From Cryptomeria japonica (taxonomy: Eukaryota; Streptophyta; Pinopsida; Cupressales; Cupressaceae), in contig NC_081408.1 of the NCBI RefSeq assembly GCF_030272615.1, positions 341,769,793-341,833,792 of the forward strand: a stretch of DNA of 64,000 bases, given 5' to 3'. A model generated the notes under the pieces. The model did not search any database. It was not told where the DNA came from and saw nothing but the letters and a program-made list of their open reading frames with translations. This document shows, one piece after another, positions 10,765-23,842 of this stretch; position 1 is the first letter of the stretch, and the number at the start of each line of letters is the position of its first letter. The position numbers and the translations under genes are program-made.

Positions 10765-13552
10765 TGCATCGTGTCTTTGTATTTCTCAATTGAGTCTCGC
10801 TCTTCGAATCCTAATCTTAAAGATTTATGTAATTCAGTATTTTAACCATTATTTTTGGTACTTAAGATTTTTGTGATTTCATGTCACAACAATATTTGCA
10901 GTGTATTTAATTTTTTGTATTTCAAAATTTCTTTGATTTCAGACTGCCAACACCATTTTTTGCATCCTTGAGTTTTGCGAATGTTTTAATTTTAATACTG
11001 GTAGCCATATTTGAGTAACTAATAGTTCTCTATCTTTATAGTTCTAGCACAATTCTGGACTCGAAAAATCCTACTTAATAGAGAGAATATAAGAATGTAA
11101 TGAACCTAAGAGCCAAGATGGACTCTTCTAATAGATTTATAACTATTTAGGGACCATGCGACTTCTAAAATACAATAAAGTCTTTCGGCTTAACATTAGT
11201 GCTCCTATGTTAGACAACAACATAAGAAAAGTTCCTATATGTGGGTAGTATAAATTGGGAAAATTCCATAACTGACTAATTTTTTTGTTGCCATATGCGT
11301 TAGGACTTTGATCTTAACCGACGTTAGTTCCTTGCATGCAAAAGGACTCAACCTTTGTTAACGCATGTGGCATATCTTTGTTGCATTCAAGGATATGGAC
11401 ACATAGACAAGGCTTAGAGGAAACTGCTTCCAAGAATGTGTAATGCATGTGTATTTCTTATAGATTCACATAATAAAAAATACCGATTTTTGGTTTGGAG
11501 TCTAGACTATAATAGTGATTAGTTAGAATGGGGCAATTCTGGATGGAATTTTATATTTGTTAAAAACTTCGAAGCAAACTATTTACTTTTGGATCATGAA
11601 TATCAAACAACCAATATGTTTATGATTTCAGATTTTTGTAGTCAACAGTTATTCGTAAAGTTTTTTTTTTGATAAACTGCAAAAGAAGTGTATTAATTGA
11701 TTCTATATCAAATATGTTAGTTGTATATCCCCATAATGGGATTATGCTAATTTATACTCTATCAAATGTCTTAGTTGCATGTCCCCATTTGATATTAATG
11801 ATCTATCTAAATCTTGTAGTGGCTCCCTCATCACTCAACAAAATCTTATCAAATTTTGAAAAGCCTAAAGTGCTTGATCGTATTCACCATTTCTCCGCAC
11901 AACAAACAAATACTTAGAAGGTGTGTGCACCAAGTGGCTCTCCCTACTTTATAAACATTCCCAACATACACATAATAGATGTCATTTAGAATACATAACT
12001 ATGAAGACTACTCAAATAAGTAATCTTGTAATATGGTTTTAGAGCACATATGTCATATCCCACAAACATTAAAACTCACAACTTTAATATGATTAACATT
12101 TTCCATGCTACAATTTTTTTTTCTTTATTGGGGCATGAGGTATCTTGATATATTTCTCTTTCATTGTTCTTTACATTGTCACTGTAGCAGTAATTGATTT
12201 TCTAGCTTGATGCGAAAGTGCTAGTTTTCGATACATTCTCATTTGGTCATGATTGCCCAAACCACCACCAATAGGCGCTGACTGACATCTTTGTTAGATT
12301 CATAGGATGTGCCTTAATATTGCCTTTTATAGTAGTGTTAAGAGATGACCATGTCTTCCCATCAATTTCTTGAATTTATAGAGGATAGTGCATGTTGTAT
12401 GCTATTAGTTTACTGCCCTATTTGAGGCCACTTTATTGCTAATTCTAATTTTGTTGTAATACTAAATTTGATGTAACATACTCTGTCTAAAAGAAGCATA
12501 GAGGTTTATTCTTAGTGTGCATTACAATCTCATTTTGCAAAATGCTACAACTGGAATTGGTGCGACAATTTATTGTCTTTGTATTTTGTATCTTGAACAC
12601 TTTCTCATTTGTATTGTGTCACAACTCTTTCATATGATACTAGATCTTTATTATTTGCTCAACTAAGTCTTAGGTTATGAATTTCACAAATTAGCATTAA
12701 GTCATTTCATGTGCTTATGTTTTTTGAAGTTATGAAACTAAATAACTTTACTGTTATCCTAGATAATACATATATTCTCTAATTCCACATGCCTGCATGA
12801 TGTTGGCTAGTTCAAGTCTTCATCATATAAGGAACCTCTATTTCTAGAGATAAAGTATATTACAAGGAAAAAAACTTTGCATCCCAAATATTATTGTGTA
12901 TATGGATTCAATCTTAAGACATACATGATAAATGCATAGAGTTTTATTGACATCAAAAAGAAGAAAGAAATCAAATCTTTGGCAATCCACTCTTTCCTAA
13001 GGATATGACTCTAAAGTTAAAAGTACTTAATTTGTAAACATTGTGGTTCAAATGGTAAATATAATTTCTTTGTCTGTTTGATCATCACACTCTTCTACAT
13101 AACCTTAAACCATATGTTTCTGCCACAACATCTCTATAGCAACTTCAACTATCTTAGTAAAAACTTGACGCTTTGTATCTCTTGTTTTTCAAACTAATTG
13201 AGGTATTGTGATTAATTAAAATAAAATTAGCATGCATGACTTGTGAAGCACCTCGAAGTCTCCACTAACATGCATATAAATCCAATGTACTCTCTGGGAT
13301 ATCTAAAAAATTACAAGGAGATCCAAGTAAGTTAGCAATGAATTTCCAATGATGTTGTTAAATTTATTGTGGAATAAAGGTTTATACAATACAAAACCAA
13401 GAATGGTTTGATAATTAAAACATTTGTAGTTAATGCAAATGAAACCTTAATATTGTAAATGTACTATTATTTTTAAAACCCCCTTCAAAACACATGTATC
13501 CTTTATTATGTTTCAATTTTATTTACTCTTTTTCTTAATTTATACTTTATAG
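10765..13552. other. Unassigned AT-rich spacer
   Basis: No coding domain was recognised. A run of T at about 11661-11671 followed by GATAAACTGCAAAAGAAGTG resembles the tail of a minus-strand retroposon, but I found no flanking duplication or domain, so it is not called. Confidence 0.4.
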
Positions 13553-13569
13553 GTGTATGTGTATGTTTA

Positions 13570-13654
<85 letters not shown>

Positions 13655-13660
13655 GTGTGT

Positions 13661-13706
<46 letters not shown>

Positions 13707-13721
13707 CTATGTATGTATGTA
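13553..13721. repeat. Compound microsatellite (GTGTAT)n-(GT)n-(AC)n-(GTAT)n
   Basis: About 17 hexamer units GTGTAT are followed by a short GT run, an AC run of about 22 units, then CTATGTATGTATGT. The GT-to-AC switch at about 13661 makes a small hairpin-prone centre. The apparent Val-Tyr and His-Thr open frames on both strands here are repeat artefacts, not genes. Confidence 0.95.
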
Positions 13722-16214
13722 ATTTTTTAAAATTTTATCATTTCATTATTTTTAAAACTTAAAATTAAAATTTTTATATAAACCTAACTAAAAATAATGA
13801 AAATGAAAATATACACAACCTGGGCATTTGTAGGAGGGATTTATCCCTCAACAAAACCAAGAGGAGGAATATGTTAGACTACTCCTAAGTGATTTTTCAA
13901 ACTCAATTTCAATGGAGCTTTGAGAGGAATGCTAGAAACTCAAGAAATAGTGCATAATTAGTGAACACGGTAGGAAGCTAATTTTGGAGTAGCTCCAATG
14001 AGATTATCTCCTAGAACTAACAATAAATTATAATCTCAAACATTCCTCCTCAATTTATAAATATATGGACTACATGATGCTAAATAGGGGAAAATTGAAG
14101 TTGATTCAATGGTCATTGTAAATTCTATCAACTAAGGGGATCCATGAACTATAATTTAAACATAATAAGACAATTTTGGCCCCTCCTAGATCCCCCTTAT
14201 CCATTATATTAAAAAATATGTCTATATAGAAATAACTTTTCAAGAAGACTCTCTTACCAATTTTGTGATTGCCATGAAGAAAAAATGTCTCATTGATAGA
14301 TCAAAGAAAACATGGAAATATATTGATCCTTCAATACTCATAAATGCACCCTCTAATACTTCCAAGGCTAAACATAAGGAGATGGTGTTGTGATCATTGA
14401 AACACATTATGGCAAATAAGACATTCTCACAATTTAGATTTTAAGGCATGAGAGACATTATGAAAATATATGCATTCATACCCCTTATATAGTTCACAAA
14501 TGATTCTTTGTCATTCCACTTTAGGTGATATAATAGACACAAGTTTAGGCTAGTGGCTAAAAAGAGACATATTTCCTTTTTGGGAGATATATTTGATCAT
14601 AGGCTAATAAATATTTTCAAGATGAATACACTTAATATAACTCAAGGGCTACTAGATTATCCTCATGAAGCAATTTCTATCAATGACCCATAGATATAAG
14701 GTTAATATAGATATGTCATCAATGTTTGTTTCAATATTTCTAAGAGTAGGTAAGCCAAAATAAAGAATCCATGTGGCATCCAAATCACTCGTTAGACCAT
14801 AACCATTATTTGACCTTCAATCTCTTTTGGATGTTGTTGTTACAAGCTTTGGGTTTCATCTAAGAGCAAGAATAAGACCAACTTTAAACACTACTCCCAT
14901 AAGTCCATGGGTTCCTTTTGTCATGCTTGACACTAGACAAAATGAGGCTCTCTACAAGTATTAAGAGAATTAGGGGATCAAATTCCTCAAATACATAGTA
15001 GAAGTAGCATCATCACGTAGGATATGACAACTTACACATTGAGGAGGACCAAGAATCATGAGAAATTAGATAATGTTTGTTACTTTATATAATAGAAATA
15101 GGTGAGTAGTATAATCAAACCCCCACAACGTTCACAAAATTATTTGGCATTATTAACAATACAAGTTTTAGGACCATGGGTATTTTACGATTAGGCACTC
15201 CATACTAAAGTAATTAATATTATAATTTTTTTCAGATTTTGATAAACCAGGCAAGTCCCCTAGGCCATGTTTACAAATCAAAAGAAATTATATATAAATT
15301 TTAAAAAATAATAACAAAGACTTAAAATTTCTCATTTTCATTTCAAAACCCCTTTATATGTTTCAACACTATCTTTTCTCTTATAATATTGAGTTTTAAA
15401 AATATTTGGATTTTTGAAATTTTATTTTTAAAAATAATATTAGATTTTATAGATTTATTAAGTTATTTTAGGCAATTTTATTTTAGCCTTTTCCTTATCT
15501 AAACAAAAATTGAGATTAAAAAAATATACGTGGTTTTCTTTTTTAATAAAGAAAAAAATAAGATTTTGAAAGGGTCCCATATCTTTTACAACTTAAATAA
15601 TAGAAATGTCAACATGCCACAAAAAAAGAATAAACAACACCTAGACTACAATCTAATAGTAAACTAATAGTAATTCACAAGAGTAGCAAAATACAATACT
15701 TAATTTATTTAAAATATTTTATCTAACTTTATTCTAAATACACATTTATATAGAACATTGTCCTTGCTACACAAATTTATATAGGAAAAAACTATAAATT
15801 TTATAAACTTGTGCAAATTATATTCTATCTAATATTAATCTAATTACACTTAATGTAGACTTCAAAACTAATTATAATTATTTAAAATTTATACAAATAT
15901 TCTATCTAAGTTTGTCTATTCTTACACAAATACCATTCTATTTAAACATCAATACATCAAAAGAAGAAAATCAAATGTGAGAACACCGCAACAAATCTTT
16001 TTAGAGGATGGGAGATTTTTAGAAGGGTAGTATATAGAATTGTAATGCTTCGATTAACCCATTGTAATGGCTAGAGATTCTTCATATTTCTATTACATTG
16101 TAAATATAATGGGAGAGGGTCGTTACTTGTTAAGTTTGAAATTTATTAAAAATAAAATAAATCTTTAGTGAATTAAACAAAATTTAAGTGAATAAAATTA
16201 TTTTTTATTTTAAT
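13722..16214. other. Unassigned AT-rich spacer
   Basis: No domain, tRNA or clear repeat boundary was recognised; open frames are short. Very AT-rich between about 15220 and 15960. Confidence 0.4.
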
Positions 16215-17040
16215 TCTTATGAGATTTGTTATCGGGAAGTTAATTTTGTTGTTGATTTTTTTGCAAATAAGGCTATTGATGATCATGTGTTTTATTAGGA
16301 GGTGCCTGGTAAAGATCTTCCTCTGTTGAAAATTGTTGATAGGGGTTTTTGGGATTTGATCACCCAATCCCTTCTTCTGGTGGCCTTATGTGTTTTTATG
16401 TGAAACTATTTTAAGGCAATTGATGTGCCACTTTTGTTGCGAAGACATGAGAATCATTTAATTGTATTAGACATGTGTTAAATCTTGGGATGCATTGCTA
16501 ATCATTGTTCTTGTTGGTGTTGGTCGTCCGGGTTCTCTGTTTCCTGTTGTTGATGGCCTCCAAAATGATTCTCTTCTTTAGATCTCATGGGATGATCATT
16601 CCTTTCTAGGGGAGGATTTAAATAGTGATGTTCTTTGTGAGTGAGATTATATACTCTCTCCCCCTGCTATTGGTTCTAGCAGTTGGTTTTTTGATATGAT
16701 GGGTGTTGACAATTTTGACTTCATGGATGGGCTCTTCTAGCATATAACTCTTTTTTGGACTTCAGGTCTTCTTAATCTGGTCTTTTGCTGTATTTTGTTG
16801 ATATATATATTGTAATATGTGTATATTGCTAGCTTTGCTAGCATGGGGGTTGGTGGGTGGTACTGCTTACTAGTTTTGGGTTTTTCTACTTCTCTTGGTT
16901 GGGATTCACACACATCATAAACTCTATATTCCTTATTTAGTAGTAGCTACTATTAGGGTTTTTGCTTTGTATTTATCTCTTTTTGATATTAATAAAATTT
17001 TTAGTGACTTTGGTCACTTCTAACGAAATAAATTAAAAAT
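16215..17040 (+). mobile_element. LINE 3' end with C-terminal RNase H tail
   Basis: The frame from 16215 reads YREVNFVVDFFANKAID and then, past one TAG, PGKDLPLLKIVDRGFWDL. This resembles the end of the LINE RNase H domain (REGNxxADxLANxA) and its tail. About 600 bp later comes TATTTATCTCTTTTTGATATTAATAAAATTTTTAG, a plant LINE-like 3' end. The copy is 5'-truncated; no target duplication was found. Confidence 0.45.
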
Positions 17041-18330
17041 TTTGGATTTATATTTTTGGAATTTTTAAAATAGATGTATTTGAAATAGTTATATATTAAT
17101 TTCTCAATCATTTATAAATTGTGTATGAATGAATGGTATAGTGGTATACTTTTTGGTTTGGTGATAGGTGTTCATAATAAATATGATGTTTTTACTTTCT
17201 ATATAAATGATTTATAGAATGTTGTAAAAATGATTAGTACTTTAATATGGATTAAACTTAATAATCTATACAAGGAGGAAAATTTATGATTATACTATGA
17301 GATACATGCCAAGTTCAAGCTTCATAAAAGGTTTTGTTGTGTTGGTTGTATAATTTCATGAAGTTTCTTGCTAAGGAATGAATGGTCAAGTTTTGAGGAT
17401 AGTGGGAGTAAGGGCCTAAGTTTGGGGATTGTGGGGGAATGCCAAGGGGATGACAATAGGGGATGACATAATACATATAGTGCCTGAAACATTAGATATA
17501 AAAAGATGTATAAGGAATAAGGATATAAGAATTACAAATGAAACTTTAGCATACTAAGTAAACTACTAAATAGTAAACACATTGCAATGATTACATTGAA
17601 TATTTGAAGTGAACATAAAAAATGAAATATCAAACTGAATAAATTTGTTAGCATATTTGGAGCATCACTAGTCACCCTAGATTTCCCCTTAGAATCTATT
17701 GCCAAAGAACTTTAATAAACTAAAATATACGCATGTGCCCCTTGAAAAGTAGTAGAAGTAGATGTAGGTGCATTTTCTTCACTAGAACCCCATAATTTAC
17801 TTATCTCATCACTATAGTTAAGATTTTATGCCAATTTGATACTTACTTCTACATTTTACCTTGGATATGAAGGAGATGGACATTAACTATGGTAATGTTA
17901 CCTTGAAATAAAACCATTATTCTATTCTAGATTCAATAATTTTCCTTATAATATATTAACTTTAACTGATAATTTTCCTGATAATATAATAACTTGAACT
18001 GATAATTTTCCTTATAAATATATTAACTTTAACTTTGGTAATTTTTCTTATAATAGATAACTTTCGTAATGTTCCCTATTATAGATAACTTTAAAAACCA
18101 TTATTCTATTCTAGATTCAATAATTATATAACTTATTATTTTAAAATGTTTAAAATAAGGAAAATAAAATTACCTTAGATGAAGATATTTAAAGGAAAAA
18201 AAATCAAGAGCACACATATGATATAACTTGAGTAGCTAAATTCCCTCTTTGGTGGAAGATTCTCAATTACCACAATTCCCACAATACCCTTCATAAAATA
18301 ATGAACAATCATCTCTCTAACATGGATCTT
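17041..18330. other. Unassigned AT-rich spacer
   Basis: No gene was recognised. A degenerate repeat of AATTTTCCTTATAATATATTAACTTTAACT-like units lies at about 17938-18090 (three to four copies). Confidence 0.4.
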
Positions 18331-18335
18331 AAGGG

Positions 18336-19286
18336 TGTCATGCTCTGTGAAGTGTACTCGTACCCGCAAACACAATGCACTCAATAAATCATTACAAGCA
18401 TGGTTAGTAGATTAAATCAATGAAAAGTAAAACCATAGCTAATCGACTTATTGCCTCCTAGTAAATGCGAGTATGAATTTTGCTCTCAGATCTTAGTATG
18501 CAAATTCCAGTGACTTGACTACACTTAGATGGAGGATTTGAATGCTGAAAATGCATGATCTTAGAAAGAATAGCATGATTAAGCTATATGAATGCATGAT
18601 TATCCTAGCATGATTAAGCTAAGATTTAAGCTGAAATGAGCATGATAACATTGCTAAAACTGATAAACTATAAGCTAGATGCCTATAGTAACAATGCTTA
18701 AGCTATGAATGAGATGGGATTAAATGATATGCAAAAATCATATGAAATTGGGACCAATAAACTATAGGCTAGGGGTGAGTTGGCTTGAATCAACGGTTGA
18801 GATTGATTTGAAGATATCAATGGTTAAATTGGAGGAGGTTGGCAATGGGAGTTGGATTAAAGGGAACACTTAGTGACAAGTGTCACAAAGGTTCTAGAAG
18901 ATGTTGGATGAAAGGGGACATGGGGGTAGGTAGAATGGTTTAGGTTTAGGAATGGTTAGGTTTAGGAGTGGTAGAAGTTAGGAGAATTTGAATTTTAAAA
19001 ATTCAAATATTAGGAAAATGGCTAATTAATTTCAACAACTCATGATTTGATTTGTTTTAATTAATTAGGAGATTTAGAAGAAATGATTTTGGTGGAGGGA
19101 ATTAATTAATTAAAGGGGTGAAATGAAATGAACCTATTTAATAAATCCTTAGATTTATTAATAAGTAGATGAATGAGAGAAATTTAATCAAATTGCTTAG
19201 TGAATTCAATTAAATTGGGGAGGAGAGATTAATTAAATAATTGCTTATTTAATTAATTACCTTCAGACCATTTTTAGGTGTATACA
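18336..19286 (-). mobile_element. Probable solo LTR of the same gypsy family, TSD AAGGG
   Basis: Plus-strand ends are TGTCATGC...GTGTATACA, flanked by AAGGG at 18331-18335 and 19287-19291. The sequence resembles the LTR at 5396-7009 over most of its length (shared GCCTATAGTAACAATGC, ATCAACGGTTGAGATTG-like, TTAATTAATTAGGAG and AATCCTTAGATTTATTAATAAGTAG tracts) and ends identically. No internal domain or second LTR is attached. In element orientation (minus) it begins TGTATACACC. An alternative inner start is TGTACTCG at 18353, which would lose the TSD. Confidence 0.75.
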
Positions 19287-19739
19287 AAGGGCTATCAGAC
19301 TTTCTTTATATTAAAGATAGTTTTTCTCACACCTTGACATGCATTGTTACACTTCAATGTGGAATATTGACATAAAAAAGTAAAAATGATTATATTTATT
19401 ACAAGTATTAGGTTTTTTGGTTCTAAAAATTATCTTTTTTATTCATCACTATTTTTGTGGGTAGCGAAGGATGCTCTTTTTGTACTCTAGTCTACCCAAC
19501 AAGATACTCGGTCACCTACCCATTGAAAGGTGTGTCTTTGAGGATGAGATAAGTAGCCTCTTTTTATTGAAAAGAAAATGATTTCTTGGTGTATGATCAT
19601 ACGTAGTGTGATGCAGTGTCTCTTCCAACTATTGTGAGGGATGAATTAAGTGGAAGGATCTCTAAGGTGTATTATAGGGATCCTCTTCATACAATAAGGT
19701 GAAGAGAGAGAAGCTTCAAATTGAGAGAACTCACAAACC

Positions 19740-20560
19740 CTTTTTTATGATAAATGCGAAATAAAAATGAAAACACTATTTCATTCACAAGATTTATTGG
19801 AAATAGTATAAAAAGGGTTTGTAGAACCACAAGATGAGGCATTGTTAAACAAAAATCAAAAGGATGAACTCAAGAAGAATAACAGAGAGAATGCAAGATA
19901 TTTGTAATTCATTCAACAAGGTATGGATGTCATACTTTTTCTAGAATTAAAGGAGTAAATTCAGTTAAAAGAGCATGCAAAATACTATAAACAATATATC
20001 AAGGTACAACTAAGGTAAAAGTAGCCAAGTTGAAATCACTTAAAAGGGATTTCGAAAATCTTCAAATGAAAGATTCTATAGTTCAATTTTTAACTCAACT
20101 AATGAACGTTGCTAATCATATTAGAGAAAATGGTGACGAGTTAACAAATTAGAAAGTTGTAGAAAATATTTTCCTAGAAAGTTTGATACTATTGTGGTTA
20201 CAATTGAAGAATATAAATATTTATCACAATTGTTAATAGATGAGTTGTTTAGATCCTTGTAGCTATCTCATGAATATAGGCTGAACAGAAATAACAATGT
20301 TTCATTGGAGAATACATTCAAATTAGATGACATTTGGCAGAGGGAGAGGAATAGGAGATTTAAGATTCAAATTAAGAAGTACAAATAATTCTGAAAGAGA
20401 AGAAATAAGTACTAATCCAAGAGGATGGATAAGTCAAAGTTTTAGTTCTAGAGAGTGCAATAATAATCAACCATCACAAATTTATGACAAGTCTAATACT
20501 CAATGCTACTATTGCAAGAAGTTTGGACACATTGCAAGTGAATCTAAGTGAAAGAAACAA
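19740..20560 (+). pseudogene. Copia gag with mutated zinc knuckle
   Basis: Recognisable pieces in successive frames include MKTLFHSQDLLEIV near 19778, the LKRDFENLQMKDS stretch near 20035, IDELFRSL near 20240, and a 74-residue open frame from 20327. They match the order of the retrotransposon gag (UBN2) family. The knuckle reads CYYCKKFGHIASES: the fourth ligand, normally Cys, is Ser (TCT at 20543-20545), and a TGA follows two codons later. Both changes look like single-base decay. Confidence 0.75.
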
Positions 20561-20639
20561 GAAGATGCAAGAAAAAAAAATTATGAATTTTTTTTTAAGT
20601 AACTTTCAAGGACATTATTTATTACATGCCATGTAGCCC

Positions 20640-21660
20640 AAGAAAGTTCAAGGGATTCTTGATTTATAGATAGTGGCTGTAGCAATCACATGACAAGAAA
20701 TAAAGAATTGTTTGAAAGCTTGGATAGTTTCGTCAAATTAGAATTAAAATTTGGGTAATAATGTTAAATTGGAAGTTATGGGTAAAGGCCCGATCAATGT
20801 GGTAACAAATATTGGTAACAAGTCCATTCCTGATGTTTATTTTACATACTTGGATTGAAACATAATCTCATAAGTGTTGGTTAACTTGTACAAAAAAGTT
20901 ATAGAATCATTTTTTAGAATAATGTTTGCACTATATTTGATGCACCTCCCAACAACATAGTGATTACAAAGATTAAAATGACAAAGAATAGGATGTTTTG
21001 ATTTTGAATGAAGAGTGAAAAGATGGAAGAAGTTTAAGAAAATTTCAAGGTAGTTTGCTAGATCAATCATGAAAATGACATTTGAGGTATGGTCATCTTC
21101 ATTTCAAAGGTTTGTGTTTATTGCAAAAAAAGAAAATGGTAAAAGGATTTCCCTAAATTGAAGAGCCACTAAATTTATGTGAAATTTGTATTTTGGCTAG
21201 ACAACATAGAGAACATTTTCCAAAAGGAATGACATAAAGAGCATGGGAACCCTTAAAACTTGGGCATATATACTTATGTGGTCCAATGAAAATACCACAT
21301 TAAGGGGAAAATTTATTTTCCAACTTTCATTGATGATTTTAGTAGGAAGACACGGGTTTCTTTTCTTAAGTATAAATCTAAATCATTTGGGAAGTTGAAA
21401 AAATTTAAAGTATTGGTTGAGAAGCAAAGAGGCCTACCCATCAACACATTGAGATCAAATAGAGGAGGTGAATACAAATCAAATGAGTTCTTATATTTTT
21501 GTAGGTTCCATGAAATAAATAAGAAATTCACTATAAGTTATACACCTCAACATAATGGTATTGTAGAGAGGAAGAATAAAATAATAATGGAGATGATAAG
21601 AAGAATTTTGAAAGCAAGAATTTACCTAATGAATATTGAGTTGAAGCAATAGCTTGTGTG
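20640..21660 (+). pseudogene. Copia protease, pre-integrase and integrase relic
   Basis: The protease motif FIDSGCSNHMTRNKE lies at about 20663, with TGA where the usual preceding Trp would be. A GAG-pre-integrase stretch with several stops follows. The integrase core, in an open frame from 21395, reads TLRSNRGGEYKSNEF and YTPQHNGIVERKNK. In active elements the first motif has Asp; here AAT at 21458-21460 gives Asn, removing the second catalytic residue, while the final Glu is kept. Stops upstream (near 21300-21390) also break the frame. Confidence 0.8.
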
Positions 21661-22189
21661 ATATACATTTTGAACAAGAGTCCAACAAAAAACGTGAAAG
21701 TTTCTGATCTCACAACAAGCACAGAGTGGTAAGTATCAAAGTGTATCTCATTTCAAATTTTGATTATGTTGCATTTGCATGCATCATGTGCCAAAGGAAA
21801 CACGAAACAAATTAGTGAGAAGTGCATCTTTATTGATGATTGTGAATAATCAAAAGCTTATATGTTGTTTAATCCCATCATTAAGAAGGTTATTATTAGT
21901 AGAGATGTTATATTCAAAGAATTAGAAGAAGCTTGGGATGGAAGTATAGATAAAAATAATTTAGTTGTTGCACTAATACCTCATAGTGAAGTAGAAGGAA
22001 ACGATCAAGGAAATCAAGGTGATCAAAAGAGTATGCAAGAGGGTACTCCATCAATAAATCCACAAGGAGATAATTCATAAAGGAATCTTGAACAAGGTGA
22101 ATCATCAAACCATTATTAGATCCTAATTCACAAGTAATGATTCTAATCCTACACTTGCATCATTAAGCCCAAGAATTAGAAGAAAGAAA

Positions 22190-22904
22190 ACTAGAAGTTT
22201 GCAAGAAATTTATGATCAAGGAGATGGAAAATATTTGCAATCAAATTTTTCTTCATTTTCTCATAATATTGTATACTTTGAGGATGCAATTAAGGAGGAA
22301 CATTGGATTAAGGCAATGGGTGCAGAAATGGAATTTATTGAAAACAATGGCACATGGGAGTTAGTAGATTAAAGGAAAATAATGCATAGGTGTAAAACGA
22401 GTTTACAAGACTAAGTTTAATGCAAATGGAGATGTAGAAAAGTATAGGGCAAGGTTAGTAGCCAAGGGATTTTCACAACAGAATGGAGTTGATTATAATG
22501 AAATATTTGCACTTTTAGCAATACTTGATGCAATCAGAATGGTATTAGCATGGTATAGCTGAATAGATTCATACATGGTGAATAATGGATTTAACATAAG
22601 CAACAATGATCCTGTACACTATACATGACATGAAGATCAACAAACAAGGTTGGATTTTAAATGTCCATTTATATGTTGATTATTTGACCTTTGTTGATTT
22701 TTTTTTTGTAGACATGTTTAAATCAGTTATGGAAAAAGAATTTGAAATGACAAATTTGGGATTAATGAGGTATTTTCTAGGAATTGAAGTCAAACAAAAT
22801 GATAAAGGAATTTTCATTTGTCAAAATAAATATGCAAAGGATGTATTGAAGAGGTTTAGAATGATAAATTGCAATCCAACATCTACTACTGTAGTAATAG
22901 GTAC
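22190..22904 (+). pseudogene. Copia reverse transcriptase, internally deleted
   Basis: The N-terminal part shows EEHWIKAMGAEMEFIENNGTWELV and, after frameshifts, RLVAKGFSQQNGVDYNEIFA at about 22450-22510. The block that normally carries the first catalytic Asp and the PPGF region is missing between about 22570 and 22640. The frame then resumes as LYVDYLTF, where the catalytic YVDD is YVDY (TAT at 22681-22683), and runs through MTNLGLMRYFLGIEV to the solo-LTR junction at 22904. It continues after the insertion, in the same frame, at 24381. Confidence 0.85.
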
Positions 22905-23340
22905 TGTAGACGTATAAAAATGACCATATTCCTAAATGAATATTTTATATTCATTCCTCTATTTAATTAAATCCAATTTAATTAAATTATCCACATTCTT
23001 CTATTTTATTAAGTAAATTATTCAATAAAATTCACTATACCCATTTAATGAATAAATCATTTTATTCAATTAAATCCCCCTATCCACTTTTAATTAAATT
23101 CAAAATTTAATCAAATAGTTATCCTAAATTGAATACATCTAATTTATTTAGTTTCCCCAAATTGCAACCAAATTGAATTAAATCTCTTTATTTCAATTAA
23201 ATCCTATTATCCCTCCATCCACTTGCAAAATCCTAAACCCCTTTCTAATTCCTTCTAGAATATTCTAAACGCTTCTAATTAACCTAATCTTTCCTCTAAA
23301 CTTTGTCACATCCCTAAGCAAAGGGAAGTCACTTCTCAAA

Positions 23341-23475
23341 CCTCAAAGTCTTTGATAACCATTAAAGGCTTCAAACTCCCAACCACTAAATTCCTCAAAG
23401 TCTTTGATAACCATTAAAGGCTCCCAACCTTCAACCACTTAATCCCCCAAAGTCTCCAATAACCATTAATGGTTA
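23341..23475. repeat. Tandem repeat, 52-bp unit, about 2.6 copies, within the solo LTR
   Basis: Units starting at 23341, 23393 and about 23445 share CTCAAAGTCTTTGATAACC and ATTAAAGGCT, followed by CCCAACC and CAACCACT. The third is divergent (CCCCAAAGTCTCCAATAACC). Confidence 0.8.
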
Positions 23476-23833
23476 ACTCAAACCCTCCTACATGGTTAAA
23501 ACATTTGTTTTAACTCAACCTTCACCCAACCCAAAGGTCTCATCAGGCCTTTAATGCTTTGACCATGATTATCTCTTAATCATTTGCACAAAGGTTTATC
23601 CTTGGATTAACTCTTAATCCATTGGGTAAACCTAACTTAAGCTTAACCCTTATCTCTAGATAACCATAAGGTCTCCTCAGGCATTTAATGCCTCCAACCC
23701 CTTCTCTCAACCCAACCCTATGTTGACACTTGTCACCATTTCATTGGTACCAATTGTAAACATGGATCCCCAACTTTCAAGCTTGGCCCTTGATCAACTC
23801 TTTCAATCCTGACCATCCATTGCCCTGTTTTTG

Positions 23834-23842
23834 CTATAAATA
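23834..23842 (+). promoter_or_regulatory. TATA box of the solo LTR
   Basis: CTATAAATA followed by GAGCTCTCATTCCTCC has typical LTR promoter layout in the plus orientation of the LTR. If still active it would drive outward transcription toward 24375 and the PCR-type gene at 25679. Confidence 0.45.

Noticed and set aside
11661-11920. Possible minus-strand retroposon tail (T-run followed by an open stretch)
   Set aside because: No flanking duplication, promoter box or coding domain could be matched.
13506-13762. Open frames rich in His-Thr, Cys-Val or Val-Tyr on both strands
   Set aside because: They are translations of the compound GT/AC microsatellite.
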